Shown here in pieces: positions 44,299 through 52,876 of a DNA stretch of 64,000 nt (positions are counted from its first letter, which is position 1; each line of letters begins with the position of its first letter). The notes beneath the pieces are model-generated. The model was given only the letters and a program-made list of their open reading frames with translations. It had not been told where the DNA came from and ran no database searches. Position numbers and translations under genes: made by a program. The stretch comes from Marinimicrobium sp. C6131 (GTDB taxonomy: Bacteria > Pseudomonadota > Gammaproteobacteria > Pseudomonadales > Cellvibrionaceae): NCBI RefSeq assembly GCF_026153455.1, contig NZ_CP110629.1, positions 1,984,001 through 2,048,000 on the forward strand. The letters run 5' to 3'.

Positions 44299-44385
44299 AT
44301 GACCGCGATGCCGCACCACCATGAGCCCCAAGGCTTCACTTTAAAACGCCACCCCTTCTTTACCGACCCACCCGCGTCGCTGTAA
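44299..44385 (+). CDS. Possible 28-residue leader peptide upstream of mrp
   Basis: An ATG with GGGA just ahead opens a short frame with three His in a row and three Pro near the end (MTAMPHHHEP ... FFTDPPASL). It ends 95 nt before mrpA. It could be a translated leader in the mrp 5' region, or chance. The remainder of the gap 44185-44480 holds a TATACT box (44430-44435) but no confident promoter. Confidence 0.25.
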   Translation: MTAMPHHHEPQGFTLKRHPFFTDPPASL

Positions 44386-44480
44386 CCCCGTCTGTTGTTA
44401 CCCACAACGAATCTCAAGGTATCCCCGGTTATACTTGTCCGGGCGGAGATGAATAATACCCACAAGGTGTGAGAGACCTT

Positions 44481-47294
44481 ATGACACTGTTTTTGATTGT
44501 ATTCCTGCCGCTCCTGGGCGCGCTGGTCCCCCTCGCCACGGAGCGCTTCGGGCGCAACCTGTGCGCCTGGTCGGCGGCGTTAGCGCCTTTGATCTCCCTG
44601 GGGCTGCTGCTTTACCTGACGCCAGCGGTGCTGGCCGGCGAGACCTTTCGTTTCCATCAGGCGTGGCTGCCCGGCCTGGGGCTGGACCTGAGCCTTCGCC
44701 TGGACGGCCTGGGGCTGATGTTCGCCTTGCTGATCACCGGCATTGGCCTGCTGGTCATGCTGTACGCCCGTTACTACCTGTCTTCACGGGATTCTCTGGG
44801 CAAGCTCTACGCCCTGCTGCAGATATTCATGCTGGCGATGCTCGGCATTGTGCTGTCGGACAACATTCTTCTGATGTTGGTGTTCTGGGAGCTGACCAGC
44901 CTGAGCTCCTTCCTGCTGATCGGCTATTGGTCCCACCAGTCCGAGGCCCGCAAAGGGGCGCGGATGGCTCTTGCCATTACCGGGGCGGGCGGCCTCTGCC
45001 TGCTCGCGGGCGCACTGCTGCTGGGACACATTGTTGGCAGCTTTAACCTGACCGAGATTCTTGCCGCCGGGGACCAGATCCGCGCCCACGCGCTCTACCC
45101 GATCACCCTGATTCTGGTGCTGCTGGGTGCGTTTACCAAGTCTGCCCAGTTCCCCTTCCATTTCTGGCTACCCCACGCCATGTCCGCCCCCACCCCGGTG
45201 TCGGCCTATCTGCACTCGGCCACCATGGTCAAGGCCGGGGTGTTTCTGCTCGCCCGCCTGTACCCCGCACTGGCGGGCACCGAGCTGTGGTTCTTTATCG
45301 TCAGCTTCGTGGGCCTTGCCACGCTGGTGTACGCCGCCTATACGGCCCTGTTCAAACACGACCTGAAAGGCCTGCTGGCCTACTCCACCATCAGCCACCT
45401 GGGCCTGATTACCCTGCTGTTCGGTTTCAGCACCGAGCTGGCAGCGGCAGCGGCGGTGTTTCACATCATCAACCACGCCACCTTCAAGGCGTCGCTGTTC
45501 ATGGCAGCCGGAATCATCGATCACGAAACCGGCACCCGGGATATGCGCAAGATCAACGGCCTGTGGAAGTACATGCCACATACCGCGCTACTGGCCATGG
45601 TCGCATCCGCCGCCATGGCCGGGGTACCGCTGCTGAACGGCTTCCTGAGTAAAGAGATGTTCTTTGCCGAGAGCCTGCATCTGGAATATCTCGGTCAGTT
45701 CTGGTGGATCATGCCGATGCTGGCCACACTCGGAGCGCTGTTTTCGGTTGCCTACTCCTGGCGCTTTATCCACGATGTCTTTTTCAATGGCGAGCCTCAG
45801 GATCTACCCAAGTATCCGCCCCACGAGCCACCCCGCTACATGAAAGTACCGGTGGAGATTCTGGTGGTCCTCTGCCTGATAGTGGGTGTTTTCCCGCACT
45901 ACACCATCGAGCCCTTTATCCACGCCGCTGCCACGGCGGTTCTCGGGCACGAAATGCCGGAGTACCACATCGCACTCTGGCACGGGTTCAACCTGCCATT
46001 GTTGATGAGTGCCATCGCGCTGGCGGGCGGTATTCTCCTCTACTCTCAGCGTAAAGGGCTGTTTGCATTTTACGAGCGCAAGTTCCGCAAAGACGAGAAG
46101 CTGGTATTCGAGTACCGGGTACAGCGCGGTGTCCTGGCCGCCCAGTGGGTCACCGACCGGCTCGAGAACGGCTCGCTCCAGCGGTATCTGGCCCTGTTTT
46201 TTGGTGCCGCTCTGGTGGTGGGCGCCGCCGGGCTTTGGCCTCTGACCGAGTGGACGGGCTCAGCCACGCTGACCCCGATGGACCCGGTAAGCGCCGTGGC
46301 AACCGCACTACTGGTCATTGCCGCCTTCGGAACGGTACTGACTCACCACAACCGGTTTGCGGCACTACTGATGTTAAGCGTCGTGGGGCTGATTGTGTCG
46401 CTGACGTTCATCCGGTTCTCCGCCCCGGATCTGGCGCTGACACAACTGTCTGTCGAGGTGGTCACCATCGTCCTGTTGATGCTGGCGCTCTATTTCCTGC
46501 CCCAAATGACGCCCAACGAATCACCGCCCAGGCGTGTGGTCCGGGATATTGCCATTGCGGGCAGCGCCGGGGTGGGGGTAGGCGCACTGTGCTGGGCGGT
46601 GCTGACCCGACCGTTCACTCCCATCTCAGACTACTTCCTGGAGAACAGCGTCAGCGGTGGCGGCGGTACCAACGTGGTCAACGTCATTCTGGTCGACTTC
46701 CGCGGGTTCGATACCCTGGGTGAGATCACCGTGCTGGCCCTGGCGGCGGTGGGCATCTACGCGATGCTGCACGGCCTGAAACTGCCGCTGCCCCAGGCCG
46801 ATGGCGACGGTCGTCGTTGGGCCCGCGAACCACATCCCCCCATTCTGTCGGTAATGACCCGTATTCTGCTCCCGCTTGCGATCATGGTGTCGTTCTATAT
46901 CTTCCTGCGCGGACACAATATGCCCGGCGGCGGATTTATTGCCGGGCTGGTCACCAGCGTGGCGCTGATTCTTCAATATATTTCCACCGGTACCGAGTGG
47001 ATGCAGCAACGCCTGCGCTGGAATTACCGCAAAGTGGCCGCCACCGGCGTGATGATCGCCACGCTCACCGGGCTGGCAAGCTGGCTGTTCGGTTATCCGT
47101 TCCTGACCTCGACGTTTACCCATGTGCACTGGCCTTTTGTGGGCGATTTTGAGCTGGCTTCCGCCATGGCTTTTGACGTCGGCGTGTACGTCACTGTCGT
47201 GGGCGCAACCATGCTGATTCTGGCGCACCTGGGCAAGCTGGCGCAGACCACGCACGAAGCCCCGGCCACCAATGAACAAGGGGAGAAGATTTAA
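44481..47294 (+). CDS. mrpA: MrpA-MrpB fused subunit of the Mrp Na+/H+ antiporter
   Basis: Large inner-membrane subunit of 937 residues. The first ~500 residues are NuoL/ND5-like with many membrane helices (FPFHFWLPHAMSAPTPVSAYLHSATMVKAGVFLLARL is the conserved proton-channel core). The C-terminal ~180 residues contain the MrpB (MnhB) domain (HNMPGGGFIAGLVTS). This A-B fusion marks a group-2 operon. Start at ATG 44481; a GTG four codons earlier is possible. The complex expels Na+ in exchange for H+ and is important at high salt or pH. It is coupled to mrpC by a TAATG overlap. Confidence 0.95.
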   Translation: MTLFLIVFLPLLGALVPLATERFGRNLCAWSAALAPLISLGLLLYLTPAVLAGETFRFHQAWLPGLGLDLSLRLDGLGLMFALLITGIGLLVMLYARYYLSSRDSLGKLYALLQIFMLAMLGIVLSDNILLMLVFWELTSLSSFLLIGYWSHQSEARKGARMALAITGAGGLCLLAGALLLGHIVGSFNLTEILAAGDQIRAHALYPITLILVLLGAFTKSAQFPFHFWLPHAMSAPTPVSAYLHSATMVKAGVFLLARLYPALAGTELWFFIVSFVGLATLVYAAYTALFKHDLKGLLAYSTISHLGLITLLFGFSTELAAAAAVFHIINHATFKASLFMAAGIIDHETGTRDMRKINGLWKYMPHTALLAMVASAAMAGVPLLNGFLSKEMFFAESLHLEYLGQFWWIMPMLATLGALFSVAYSWRFIHDVFFNGEPQDLPKYPPHEPPRYMKVPVEILVVLCLIVGVFPHYTIEPFIHAAATAVLGHEMPEYHIALWHGFNLPLLMSAIALAGGILLYSQRKGLFAFYERKFRKDEKLVFEYRVQRGVLAAQWVTDRLENGSLQRYLALFFGAALVVGAAGLWPLTEWTGSATLTPMDPVSAVATALLVIAAFGTVLTHHNRFAALLMLSVVGLIVSLTFIRFSAPDLALTQLSVEVVTIVLLMLALYFLPQMTPNESPPRRVVRDIAIAGSAGVGVGALCWAVLTRPFTPISDYFLENSVSGGGGTNVVNVILVDFRGFDTLGEITVLALAAVGIYAMLHGLKLPLPQADGDGRRWAREPHPPILSVMTRILLPLAIMVSFYIFLRGHNMPGGGFIAGLVTSVALILQYISTGTEWMQQRLRWNYRKVAATGVMIATLTGLASWLFGYPFLTSTFTHVHWPFVGDFELASAMAFDVGVYVTVVGATMLILAHLGKLAQTTHEAPATNEQGEKI

Positions 47295-47641
47295 TGGAGC
47301 TGTTGATTTCAATCATGATCGCGGTGATGACCGCCTGCGGCGTGTATCTGATGTTGCGCAGTCGGACTTTTCCGGTCATTGTCGGGCTGACCCTGTTTAC
47401 CTATGCGGTCAACCTGTTCATCTTTGTGATGGGGCGTCTGACCTCCGGCGCCCCTCCCGTCATCGGCACGGCTGAGCAATATGCCGACCCCCTGCCACAG
47501 GCACTGGTACTGACGGCCATTGTGATCAGTTTCGCCATGACCGCTTTTGTCCTGGTACTCGCTCTGAGGGCGCGCGCGGAGTTGGGCAACGACCATGTTG
47601 ACGGCAAGCAGACCGGCGAGTCGCAGGAGGATCGGGTATGA
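47294..47641 (+). CDS. mrpC: MrpC subunit of the Na+/H+ antiporter
   Basis: NuoK-like membrane subunit of 115 residues with three helices. Motifs are GVYLMLRSRTFPVIVGLTLFT and VIGTAEQYADPLPQALVLTAIVI, the latter with the conserved acidic and DPLPQALVLTAIVI signature of MrpC. It overlaps mrpD by 4 nt. Confidence 0.95.
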   Translation: MELLISIMIAVMTACGVYLMLRSRTFPVIVGLTLFTYAVNLFIFVMGRLTSGAPPVIGTAEQYADPLPQALVLTAIVISFAMTAFVLVLALRARAELGNDHVDGKQTGESQEDRV

Positions 47642-49155
47642 GCCACCTGATTGCGCTGCCGGTACTTTTGCCCCTGATCACCGGCGTCATCCTGCTGTTG
47701 TTGGCCGGAAAAGGCTTTGTACTGACCCGCACGGTCAGTCTGGTCAGCGCCGGTCTGCTGGTCATCATTTCCCTGTTGCTGTTCTATACGGCGAGCAGCG
47801 GGGTGATTCAGGTCTATGCCATGGGTGACTGGGCGCCGCCGTTTGGCATTGTTCTGGTTCTGGACCGGCTCAGCGCCTTTATGGTTCTGGTGACCAGTGT
47901 GCTGGCGTTTTTTGCCATCTGGTACGCCGCGAGCACCATGGACCATCCGGCCTACAACCTGAACGGCCTCCTGCACCTGCTATTGCTCGGGGTCAACGGC
48001 GCCTTTCTGACCGGCGACCTGTTCAACCTGTTTGTCTGCTTTGAGGTATTGCTGCTCGCCTCCTACGCACTGCTGGTGCAGGGCGGGGGCCAGGAGCGGG
48101 CGAGAGCCGGTCTGCACTATGTGGTTCTGAACCTGGCGGGGTCCAGCCTGTTCCTGATTGCCGTGGCCACCCTCTACGGCATCACCGGAACCCTGAATAT
48201 GGCCGACATGGCGGCCAAGGTCGCCAACCTGCCGGCCCAGGACGCTCCCATTGTGGCCGCCGCCGGCCTGCTGTTCATGGTGGTATTCGGGCTCAAGGCC
48301 GCGATGGTGCCGCTGTATTTCTGGTTGCCCCGGGCCTATAGCGCGGCCAGTGCTCCGGTGGCGGCCATGTTCGCCATCATGACCAAAATCGGGGTCTACT
48401 CCATCGCCCGGGTCTACACATTGATCTTTGGCGATCACGCCGGCGAACTGGCCAACCTGATTCAACCCTGGCTGTGGCCACTGGCACTGGTCACCCTCGC
48501 GCTGGGGGTTATCGGTGTACTGGCCGCCCGCAACCTGCGTATGCAGGTGTCCTACCTCGTGATCATCTCGGTGGGTACCCTGCTTGCCGGTCTGGCCCTG
48601 AACACCGCAGAGGCGCTGAGTGCGACCTTTTACTATCTGGCCCACTCCACCTGGGTGTGCGGGGCACTGTATCTGATTGTCGACCTGATCCGCCGCCAGC
48701 GTCAGGACGGTAGCGATGCCATCCGTACCGGCCCCTCCCTGCCCCAGAGCACGACCCTGGGACTGATGTTTTTTGTGGCGGCCCTCAGTGTGGCCGGCAT
48801 GCCACCGCTGAGCGGGTTTGTCGGTAAGTTGCTGCTCCTGCAATCGGCCACCACCGGCTATGCGGCCATCTGGCTCTGGAGCCTGGTCCTGCTCGGCGGC
48901 CTCGCGTCGATTACCGCCCTCAGTCGCAGCGGCAGCACTTTTTTCTGGCGTACTACTGAAGTGGTCGCCAACACCCAGAAAGCCTCGCTGCTGCCCCTGG
49001 CCGCCGCGCTGGGCCTGCTGGCGACAACACCAGCCCTGGCGCTGTGGGGCGAACCGATCATCGCTTACACCGACGCCATGGCCGAACAGCTTTTGAACCC
49101 GGGCCAGTACATCGACAGCGTACTGCGCCACACCACCGTGGGGGGAAATCCATGA
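47638..49155 (+). CDS. mrpD: MrpD subunit of the Na+/H+ antiporter
   Basis: NuoN/ND4-like subunit of 505 residues with about fourteen membrane helices. The channel core is seen in FGLKAAMVPLYFWLPRAYSAASAPVAAMFAIMTKIGVYSI, with the key lysine and the conserved glutamate in FVCFEVLLLASY. It couples to MrpA in proton and sodium translocation. Overlaps with mrpC and mrpE are 4 nt each. Confidence 0.95.
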   Translation: MSHLIALPVLLPLITGVILLLLAGKGFVLTRTVSLVSAGLLVIISLLLFYTASSGVIQVYAMGDWAPPFGIVLVLDRLSAFMVLVTSVLAFFAIWYAASTMDHPAYNLNGLLHLLLLGVNGAFLTGDLFNLFVCFEVLLLASYALLVQGGGQERARAGLHYVVLNLAGSSLFLIAVATLYGITGTLNMADMAAKVANLPAQDAPIVAAAGLLFMVVFGLKAAMVPLYFWLPRAYSAASAPVAAMFAIMTKIGVYSIARVYTLIFGDHAGELANLIQPWLWPLALVTLALGVIGVLAARNLRMQVSYLVIISVGTLLAGLALNTAEALSATFYYLAHSTWVCGALYLIVDLIRRQRQDGSDAIRTGPSLPQSTTLGLMFFVAALSVAGMPPLSGFVGKLLLLQSATTGYAAIWLWSLVLLGGLASITALSRSGSTFFWRTTEVVANTQKASLLPLAAALGLLATTPALALWGEPIIAYTDAMAEQLLNPGQYIDSVLRHTTVGGNP

Positions 49156-49679
49156 GCACCCTGACCGATACCAAGCGACGGCGCCGGCAACTCCTCCCGC
49201 ACCCGGTCCTGAGTCTGTTTATGCTACTGCTGTGGTTTCTGTTGGCCAACAACATCAGTGGTGGCCATCTGGTTCTGGGCGGTTTGCTGGCCTGGTTCAT
49301 TCCCTTTGTCACCCAGTCATTCTGGCCCCAGGAAATGACACTGAACCGCCCGGGTGTGGCCCTGAAATTTGTGGCGGTAGTACTCTGGGACATCGTGATT
49401 GCCAACTGGACCGTAGCGCGTCTGATCCTGGGCTCGCCCAAGTCCCTCAAGCCGGCCTTCATGACGTTGGATCTGGACCTTGAACAGGATTTTGCCATCA
49501 CCATTCTCGCGAGCACCATTTCCCTGACTCCGGGCACTGTGTCGGCTGATTTGAGCGCCGATGGCAAGCAGTTGATCATCCATACGCTTCATGTGGACGA
49601 TCCAGCCGCTGCAGTTGCCACCATCAAACAGCGTTATGAAGCGCCACTTAAGGAGATTTTCGAATGCTCGACATCGTAA
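49152..49679 (+). CDS. mrpE: MrpE subunit of the Na+/H+ antiporter
   Basis: Membrane subunit of 175 residues. The start is the ATG at 49152, which overlaps the mrpD stop (ATGA); the longer open frame upstream lies inside mrpD. It has two membrane helices near the N-terminus, then the family pattern ITILASTISLTPGTVSADLSADGKQLIIHTLHVDD. The end overlaps mrpF by 16 nt. Confidence 0.94.
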   Translation: MSTLTDTKRRRRQLLPHPVLSLFMLLLWFLLANNISGGHLVLGGLLAWFIPFVTQSFWPQEMTLNRPGVALKFVAVVLWDIVIANWTVARLILGSPKSLKPAFMTLDLDLEQDFAITILASTISLTPGTVSADLSADGKQLIIHTLHVDDPAAAVATIKQRYEAPLKEIFECSTS

Positions 49680-49933
49680 TCCAGATCAGCCTGGTGATGA
49701 TGAGCCTGGCACTGGTATTGAACCTGTGGCGCCTGGCGGTGGGCCCTTCATTGCCAGACCGGATCCTCGCGCTGGACACCATGTACATCAACTCCATCGC
49801 CCTGTTGGTACTGTATGGGCTTTCCATGAAGTCCATGCTGTATTTCGAAGCCGCCCTGCTGATTGCCGTGATGGGCTTTGTGGGCACCGTTGCGCTGTCC
49901 AAGTACCTGTTGCGCGGCGACATCATCGAATAG
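49664..49933 (+). CDS. mrpF: MrpF subunit of the Na+/H+ antiporter
   Basis: Small subunit of 89 residues with three membrane helices. The conserved block VGPSLPDRILALDTMYINSIALLVLYG carries the charged residues typical of MrpF. It lies 10 nt ahead of mrpG. Confidence 0.94.
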   Translation: MLDIVIQISLVMMSLALVLNLWRLAVGPSLPDRILALDTMYINSIALLVLYGLSMKSMLYFEAALLIAVMGFVGTVALSKYLLRGDIIE

Positions 49934-49943
49934 GAGAGCCACT

Positions 49944-50282
49944 GTGAACGATGTTAACTGGATAGAATGGCTGGTTTCCGCCCTGCTGCTGATCGGCGCC
50001 TCCTTTGCGCTGATCGGCTCGTTCGGCCTGGCACGCCTGCCGGACTTTTTCATGCGTCTGCACGGTCCGACCAAGGCCACCACGCTGGGCGTGGGGAGTA
50101 TGATTGTCGCCTCCATGCTGTTTTTCAGCACCCGCGGAGAAAGCCTGAGTCTTCACGAGCTGCTGATCGCGCTGTTTTTGTTTATTACCGCCCCCGTGAG
50201 CGCCCATATTGTGGCCAAGGCAGCCCTGCATGTACGCCTGCCCTACCGCAAGGATACGCGCCACTGGCATCGGGACAGTTGA
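49944..50282 (+). CDS. mrpG: MrpG subunit of the Na+/H+ antiporter
   Basis: Subunit of 112 residues with three membrane helices. The start is the GTG at 49944, with AGGAG eight bases ahead; the longer frame upstream is not used. The signature GLARLPDFFMRLHGPTKATTLGVG is clear, and FLFITAPVSAHIVAKAAL is the last helix. It completes the operon A(B)-C-D-E-F-G. The rpsT -35 box overlaps its stop codon. Confidence 0.94.
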   Translation: MNDVNWIEWLVSALLLIGASFALIGSFGLARLPDFFMRLHGPTKATTLGVGSMIVASMLFFSTRGESLSLHELLIALFLFITAPVSAHIVAKAALHVRLPYRKDTRHWHRDS

Positions 50283-50306
50283 CATCCGGCTCCAAATGGG
50301 CATAAT
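50279..50306 (+). promoter_or_regulatory. rpsT promoter
   Basis: Consensus -35 TTGACA (50279-50284), 16-nt spacer, -10 CATAAT (50301-50306). It predicts a leader of about 73 nt before rpsT, enough for the autoregulation known for S20. Confidence 0.75.
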
Positions 50307-50386
50307 GTCGCGTCCTTGATTCCGGCTTGTGCGAATGGCTGCCGGACGACCGAATTTCAGTCTGAATACGTAACAGGAGCTCCACG

Positions 50387-50653
50387 GTGGCAAATACACC
50401 TCAATCCAAGAAGCGCGCTCGCCAGAACGAAAAGGCTCGCAAGCACAACGCCAGCCTGCGCTCCATGACGCGCACCTACATCAAGAACGTGGTCAAGGCC
50501 ATCGAATCCGGCGACCAGGCAGCGGCCAAAACCGCTTACACCGCCGCTGTTCCGGTCATCGACCGCATGGCCGACAAGGGCCTGATGCACAAGAACAAGG
50601 CCGCTCGTCATAAGAGCCGCCTGAACGGCCACATCAAGGCCATGGCTTCCTGA
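50387..50653 (+). CDS. rpsT: 30S ribosomal protein S20
   Basis: Small basic ribosomal protein of 88 residues that binds 16S rRNA early in 30S assembly. The sequence MANTPQSKKRARQNEKARKH and the C-terminal KGLMHKNKAARHKSRLNGHI are unmistakable. It starts at GTG with AGGAG upstream; a weak start codon is also typical of rpsT in other species and helps its feedback control. A terminator follows at 50701. Confidence 0.98.
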   Translation: MANTPQSKKRARQNEKARKHNASLRSMTRTYIKNVVKAIESGDQAAAKTAYTAAVPVIDRMADKGLMHKNKAARHKSRLNGHIKAMAS

Positions 50654-50700
50654 GCCTGACCTGACTGTGACCCGCGCTGCGGCCCGACCGCAACGCCAGG

Positions 50701-50728
50701 AAAAACCGGCCTTGTGCCGGTTTTTTTG
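50701..50728 (+). terminator. rpsT terminator
   Basis: AAAAACCGGC-cttgt-GCCGGTTTTTTTG hairpin with a clear U-tract, 48 nt after the rpsT stop. Confidence 0.9.
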
Positions 50729-50856
50729 TGCCCGGAGGGCCGACACCCGAGCTGTTCAGGAAAACTCACTCCGCGCTGACATATTTCTGCCAGAAACATC
50801 GTATAACGTGACTGAGGTGTCAAATCCACCCCACGTTACGGTAAAGGAGAGCAACC

Positions 50857-51150
50857 ATGTTGCCGCGCGAGCACTACCTCAAGCAGCCCTTCCAGGACCG
50901 CGAGCACTTTCCCGCCGGTTTTGACCATTCCAGCCAGCTGTCCGGTATCCAGGCCCGCCTGATCCGCAAGCACGGCGCACTGATTCACGCCCTGTGCCGA
51001 GGGGAGGTGGCCAACCCCACCGACGAGGACCGCCACCTGCTCAAGGTTATTGCCAAGCAGGCCGCCCCGAAGAACCCGGTCGAGCAGGCCTGGCTGAAGT
51101 ACCTGGCAATGACCCGGAAGGCATCGACAGGCCTGCGCAAAAGCGCCTGA
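50857..51150 (+). CDS. maoP: MaoP/DUF413 family protein
   Basis: Protein of 97 residues that aligns by eye with E. coli MaoP (YifE): HFPAGFDHSSQLSGIQARLIRKHG matches the HYPRGFSRHGDFT...LLERHG block, and NPVEQAWLKYLAMTRK matches the EAERVWSKYMTRIKR end. MaoP organises the Ori macrodomain of the E. coli chromosome by acting at one maoS site. A good ribosome site (AAAGGAGAG) precedes the ATG. Convergent with the gntR-like gene. Confidence 0.82.
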   Translation: MLPREHYLKQPFQDREHFPAGFDHSSQLSGIQARLIRKHGALIHALCRGEVANPTDEDRHLLKVIAKQAAPKNPVEQAWLKYLAMTRKASTGLRKSA

Positions 51151-51157
51151 GGCTCTC

Positions 51158-52192
51158 CTAGAGGTGATCTGTCGACTGACGAAGCGCGATTTCAAAACCG
51201 AGGTCGCGCTTCCGTTGCCCTACGTCCCCCCCATTCAACGCGGCGACAATCATTTCCGCGGCCGTTACGCCCATCTGATACCGGGGCACGGCCACACTAC
51301 TGAGTGATGGGTTGGTAAACGCGGATACCTCAAAGTCGTTAAACCCGCACAACCCGATATCGCCCGGTACATCCAGCCCCATCCGCTGACTTTCAAACAG
51401 CGCCCCCAGGGCCAGGTCGTCGTTGCAACAGAATACCGCATCCACCACTTCGCCGGCCTGCCCCATGAGCGCACGAAACAGCTCCCCGCCGAGTTCTATG
51501 GAGGAGGGACGGTCGGTCACCTGGATGAAGTTCCGCCAGAAGCGCCCACGCCCCTCCAATACGGACTTGAAGCCCGCCAGACGCTCCCGAACCCGTTTAT
51601 CCATACGGGCGCCGATAAAACCCAACTGACCGTAGCCCGCCGACAGCAGTTGCTCCGCCACAGCGGCTCCGGCCTGGAAGTGCGATACCCCGACGTTCAT
51701 ATCCATCGGCTCATCCAGTAGATCCATGATCTGGACCACGGGAATCCTGGCCTTCAGCAGCAGGCGCTCACAGGCCTGGGTCTGCTCACCGCCGGTGAGA
51801 ATCATGGCCTCAGGCGATTGACTGAGCAGGGTGCGCACCATGCGCTCCTCCTCCAGTGCCGAGTAGTGGGTATCCACCATCAGCACCTTGTAGCCGGAGG
51901 TGCCCGCCACATCGTAGATACCGCGCAATACATCGGTGAACACAATATTCGACAGTGACGGAATTGCCACGCCGATGACGCGCGAGCGCGTAGACGCCAG
52001 TGAACTGGCGGATTGATTGGGAATATAACCCAGCATATCGATTGCCTCCTGCACGGCCTGCCGCGTTGTCTGCGACACTTTATTAGGATGGTTAATGACC
52101 CTCGATACAGTGATACCACTGACTCCGGCGTATTGCGCCACATCCGCCAGGGTGACGGTCTGGGAGTGCTTTTTTCTCGCCCGGGTGCTCAC
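51158..52192 (-). CDS. gntR: LacI-family repressor, GntR (gluconate) type
   Basis: Transcription repressor of 344 residues. The N-terminal HTH is TLADVAQYAGVSGITVSRVINHPNKVS, followed by the LacI hinge (NQSASSLASTRSRVIGVAIPS) and a periplasmic-binding-protein-like effector domain. The closest type known to me is GntR of E. coli, which senses gluconate. It is divergent from gntK and GntP genes, and a palindromic operator lies between them. D-gluconate or a phosphorylated product is the likely inducer; a link to glucosylglycerate is possible because those genes follow. Confidence 0.88.
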   Translation of the reverse strand: MSTRARKKHSQTVTLADVAQYAGVSGITVSRVINHPNKVSQTTRQAVQEAIDMLGYIPNQSASSLASTRSRVIGVAIPSLSNIVFTDVLRGIYDVAGTSGYKVLMVDTHYSALEEERMVRTLLSQSPEAMILTGGEQTQACERLLLKARIPVVQIMDLLDEPMDMNVGVSHFQAGAAVAEQLLSAGYGQLGFIGARMDKRVRERLAGFKSVLEGRGRFWRNFIQVTDRPSSIELGGELFRALMGQAGEVVDAVFCCNDDLALGALFESQRMGLDVPGDIGLCGFNDFEVSAFTNPSLSSVAVPRYQMGVTAAEMIVAALNGGDVGQRKRDLGFEIALRQSTDHL

Positions 52193-52237
52193 TGTCCAAC
52201 TCCCTCTTCCAAAAACCGGAAGATTATCACAGCCTAA

Positions 52238-52268
52238 ATGTTTGCGCTAACATAATAAGTGCGCTAAC
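52238..52268. promoter_or_regulatory. GntR-type operator region
   Basis: ATGTTTGCGCTAACAT (52238-52253) is a near-perfect palindrome close to the E. coli GntR operator ATGTTACCGATAACAT. The half-site TGCGCTAAC recurs as a direct repeat at 52260-52268, 17 nt on. Both lie just before the gntK -10 box, as expected for repression. Confidence 0.78.
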
Positions 52269-52280
52269 CTCCTACCGCGT

Positions 52281-52286
52281 TATAAT
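52281..52286 (+). promoter_or_regulatory. -10 box of the gntK promoter
   Basis: A perfect TATAAT, 30 nt before the gntK start. The -35 region falls in the second operator half-site (52258-52263) and is weak, so transcription is probably under tight operator control. Confidence 0.65.
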
Positions 52287-52316
52287 CCGTACTTTTTGGG
52301 AAGAGGGTGACATACC

Positions 52317-52841
52317 TTGGCAACTCTGCTGATCATGATGGGCGTCTCCGGGGCAGGCAAGTCGACGATGGCCTCAGCACTGTCGGAACACTTCGGTTTT
52401 ACTTACCTGGATGCGGACGACTTCCACAGTGAGACGGCCAAAGCGCACATGGCGGCAGGCAAACCCCTGACCGATGAGATGCGTGCCCCCTGGATCGCGC
52501 GCATGTGCGAGTATTTTCGTGAGCGTGCCGACACCGATACGACCTTCGTACTGGCGTTCTCCGGACTGAAACGCAGTCATCGTGAGCCCTTCCGCCACTG
52601 CGGCCTCGATACCCACTTCCTGTTCCTGGACGGCGACGCGGCCACCATCGCCGACCGGATCAGCGCCCGTCAGGGGCATTTCATGCCCCCGGAGCTACTG
52701 GACAGTCAGTTCGAAGCGCTGGAACGCCCGGACCTCCAGAAAGAACCCGACGTCACCCCACTGAACATTCACCCACCGGTACCCGGCGTAATGGAACAGG
52801 CCATTGATTACATAGAATCCCTCAAGGCCCGCTCTGACTAA
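52317..52841 (+). CDS. gntK: Gluconokinase
   Basis: Cytoplasmic kinase of 174 residues that makes 6-phosphogluconate from gluconate for the Entner-Doudoroff or pentose phosphate pathway. The P-loop MMGVSGAGKSTMAS (Lys15) is followed by YLDADDFHSETAKAHMAAGKPLTDEMRAPW and ARQGHFMPPELLDSQFEALE, all diagnostic of GntK. Translation starts at TTG 52317 with GAGGGTGA upstream. It is followed by the GntP permease gene. Confidence 0.95.
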   Translation: MATLLIMMGVSGAGKSTMASALSEHFGFTYLDADDFHSETAKAHMAAGKPLTDEMRAPWIARMCEYFRERADTDTTFVLAFSGLKRSHREPFRHCGLDTHFLFLDGDAATIADRISARQGHFMPPELLDSQFEALERPDLQKEPDVTPLNIHPPVPGVMEQAIDYIESLKARSD

Positions 52842-52876
52842 AACGGCGCCCACAAACGACAGGAGATAATAACAAC

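Noticed and set aside
47980..49131. 383-codon frame on the minus strand
   Set aside because: Shadow of mrpD.
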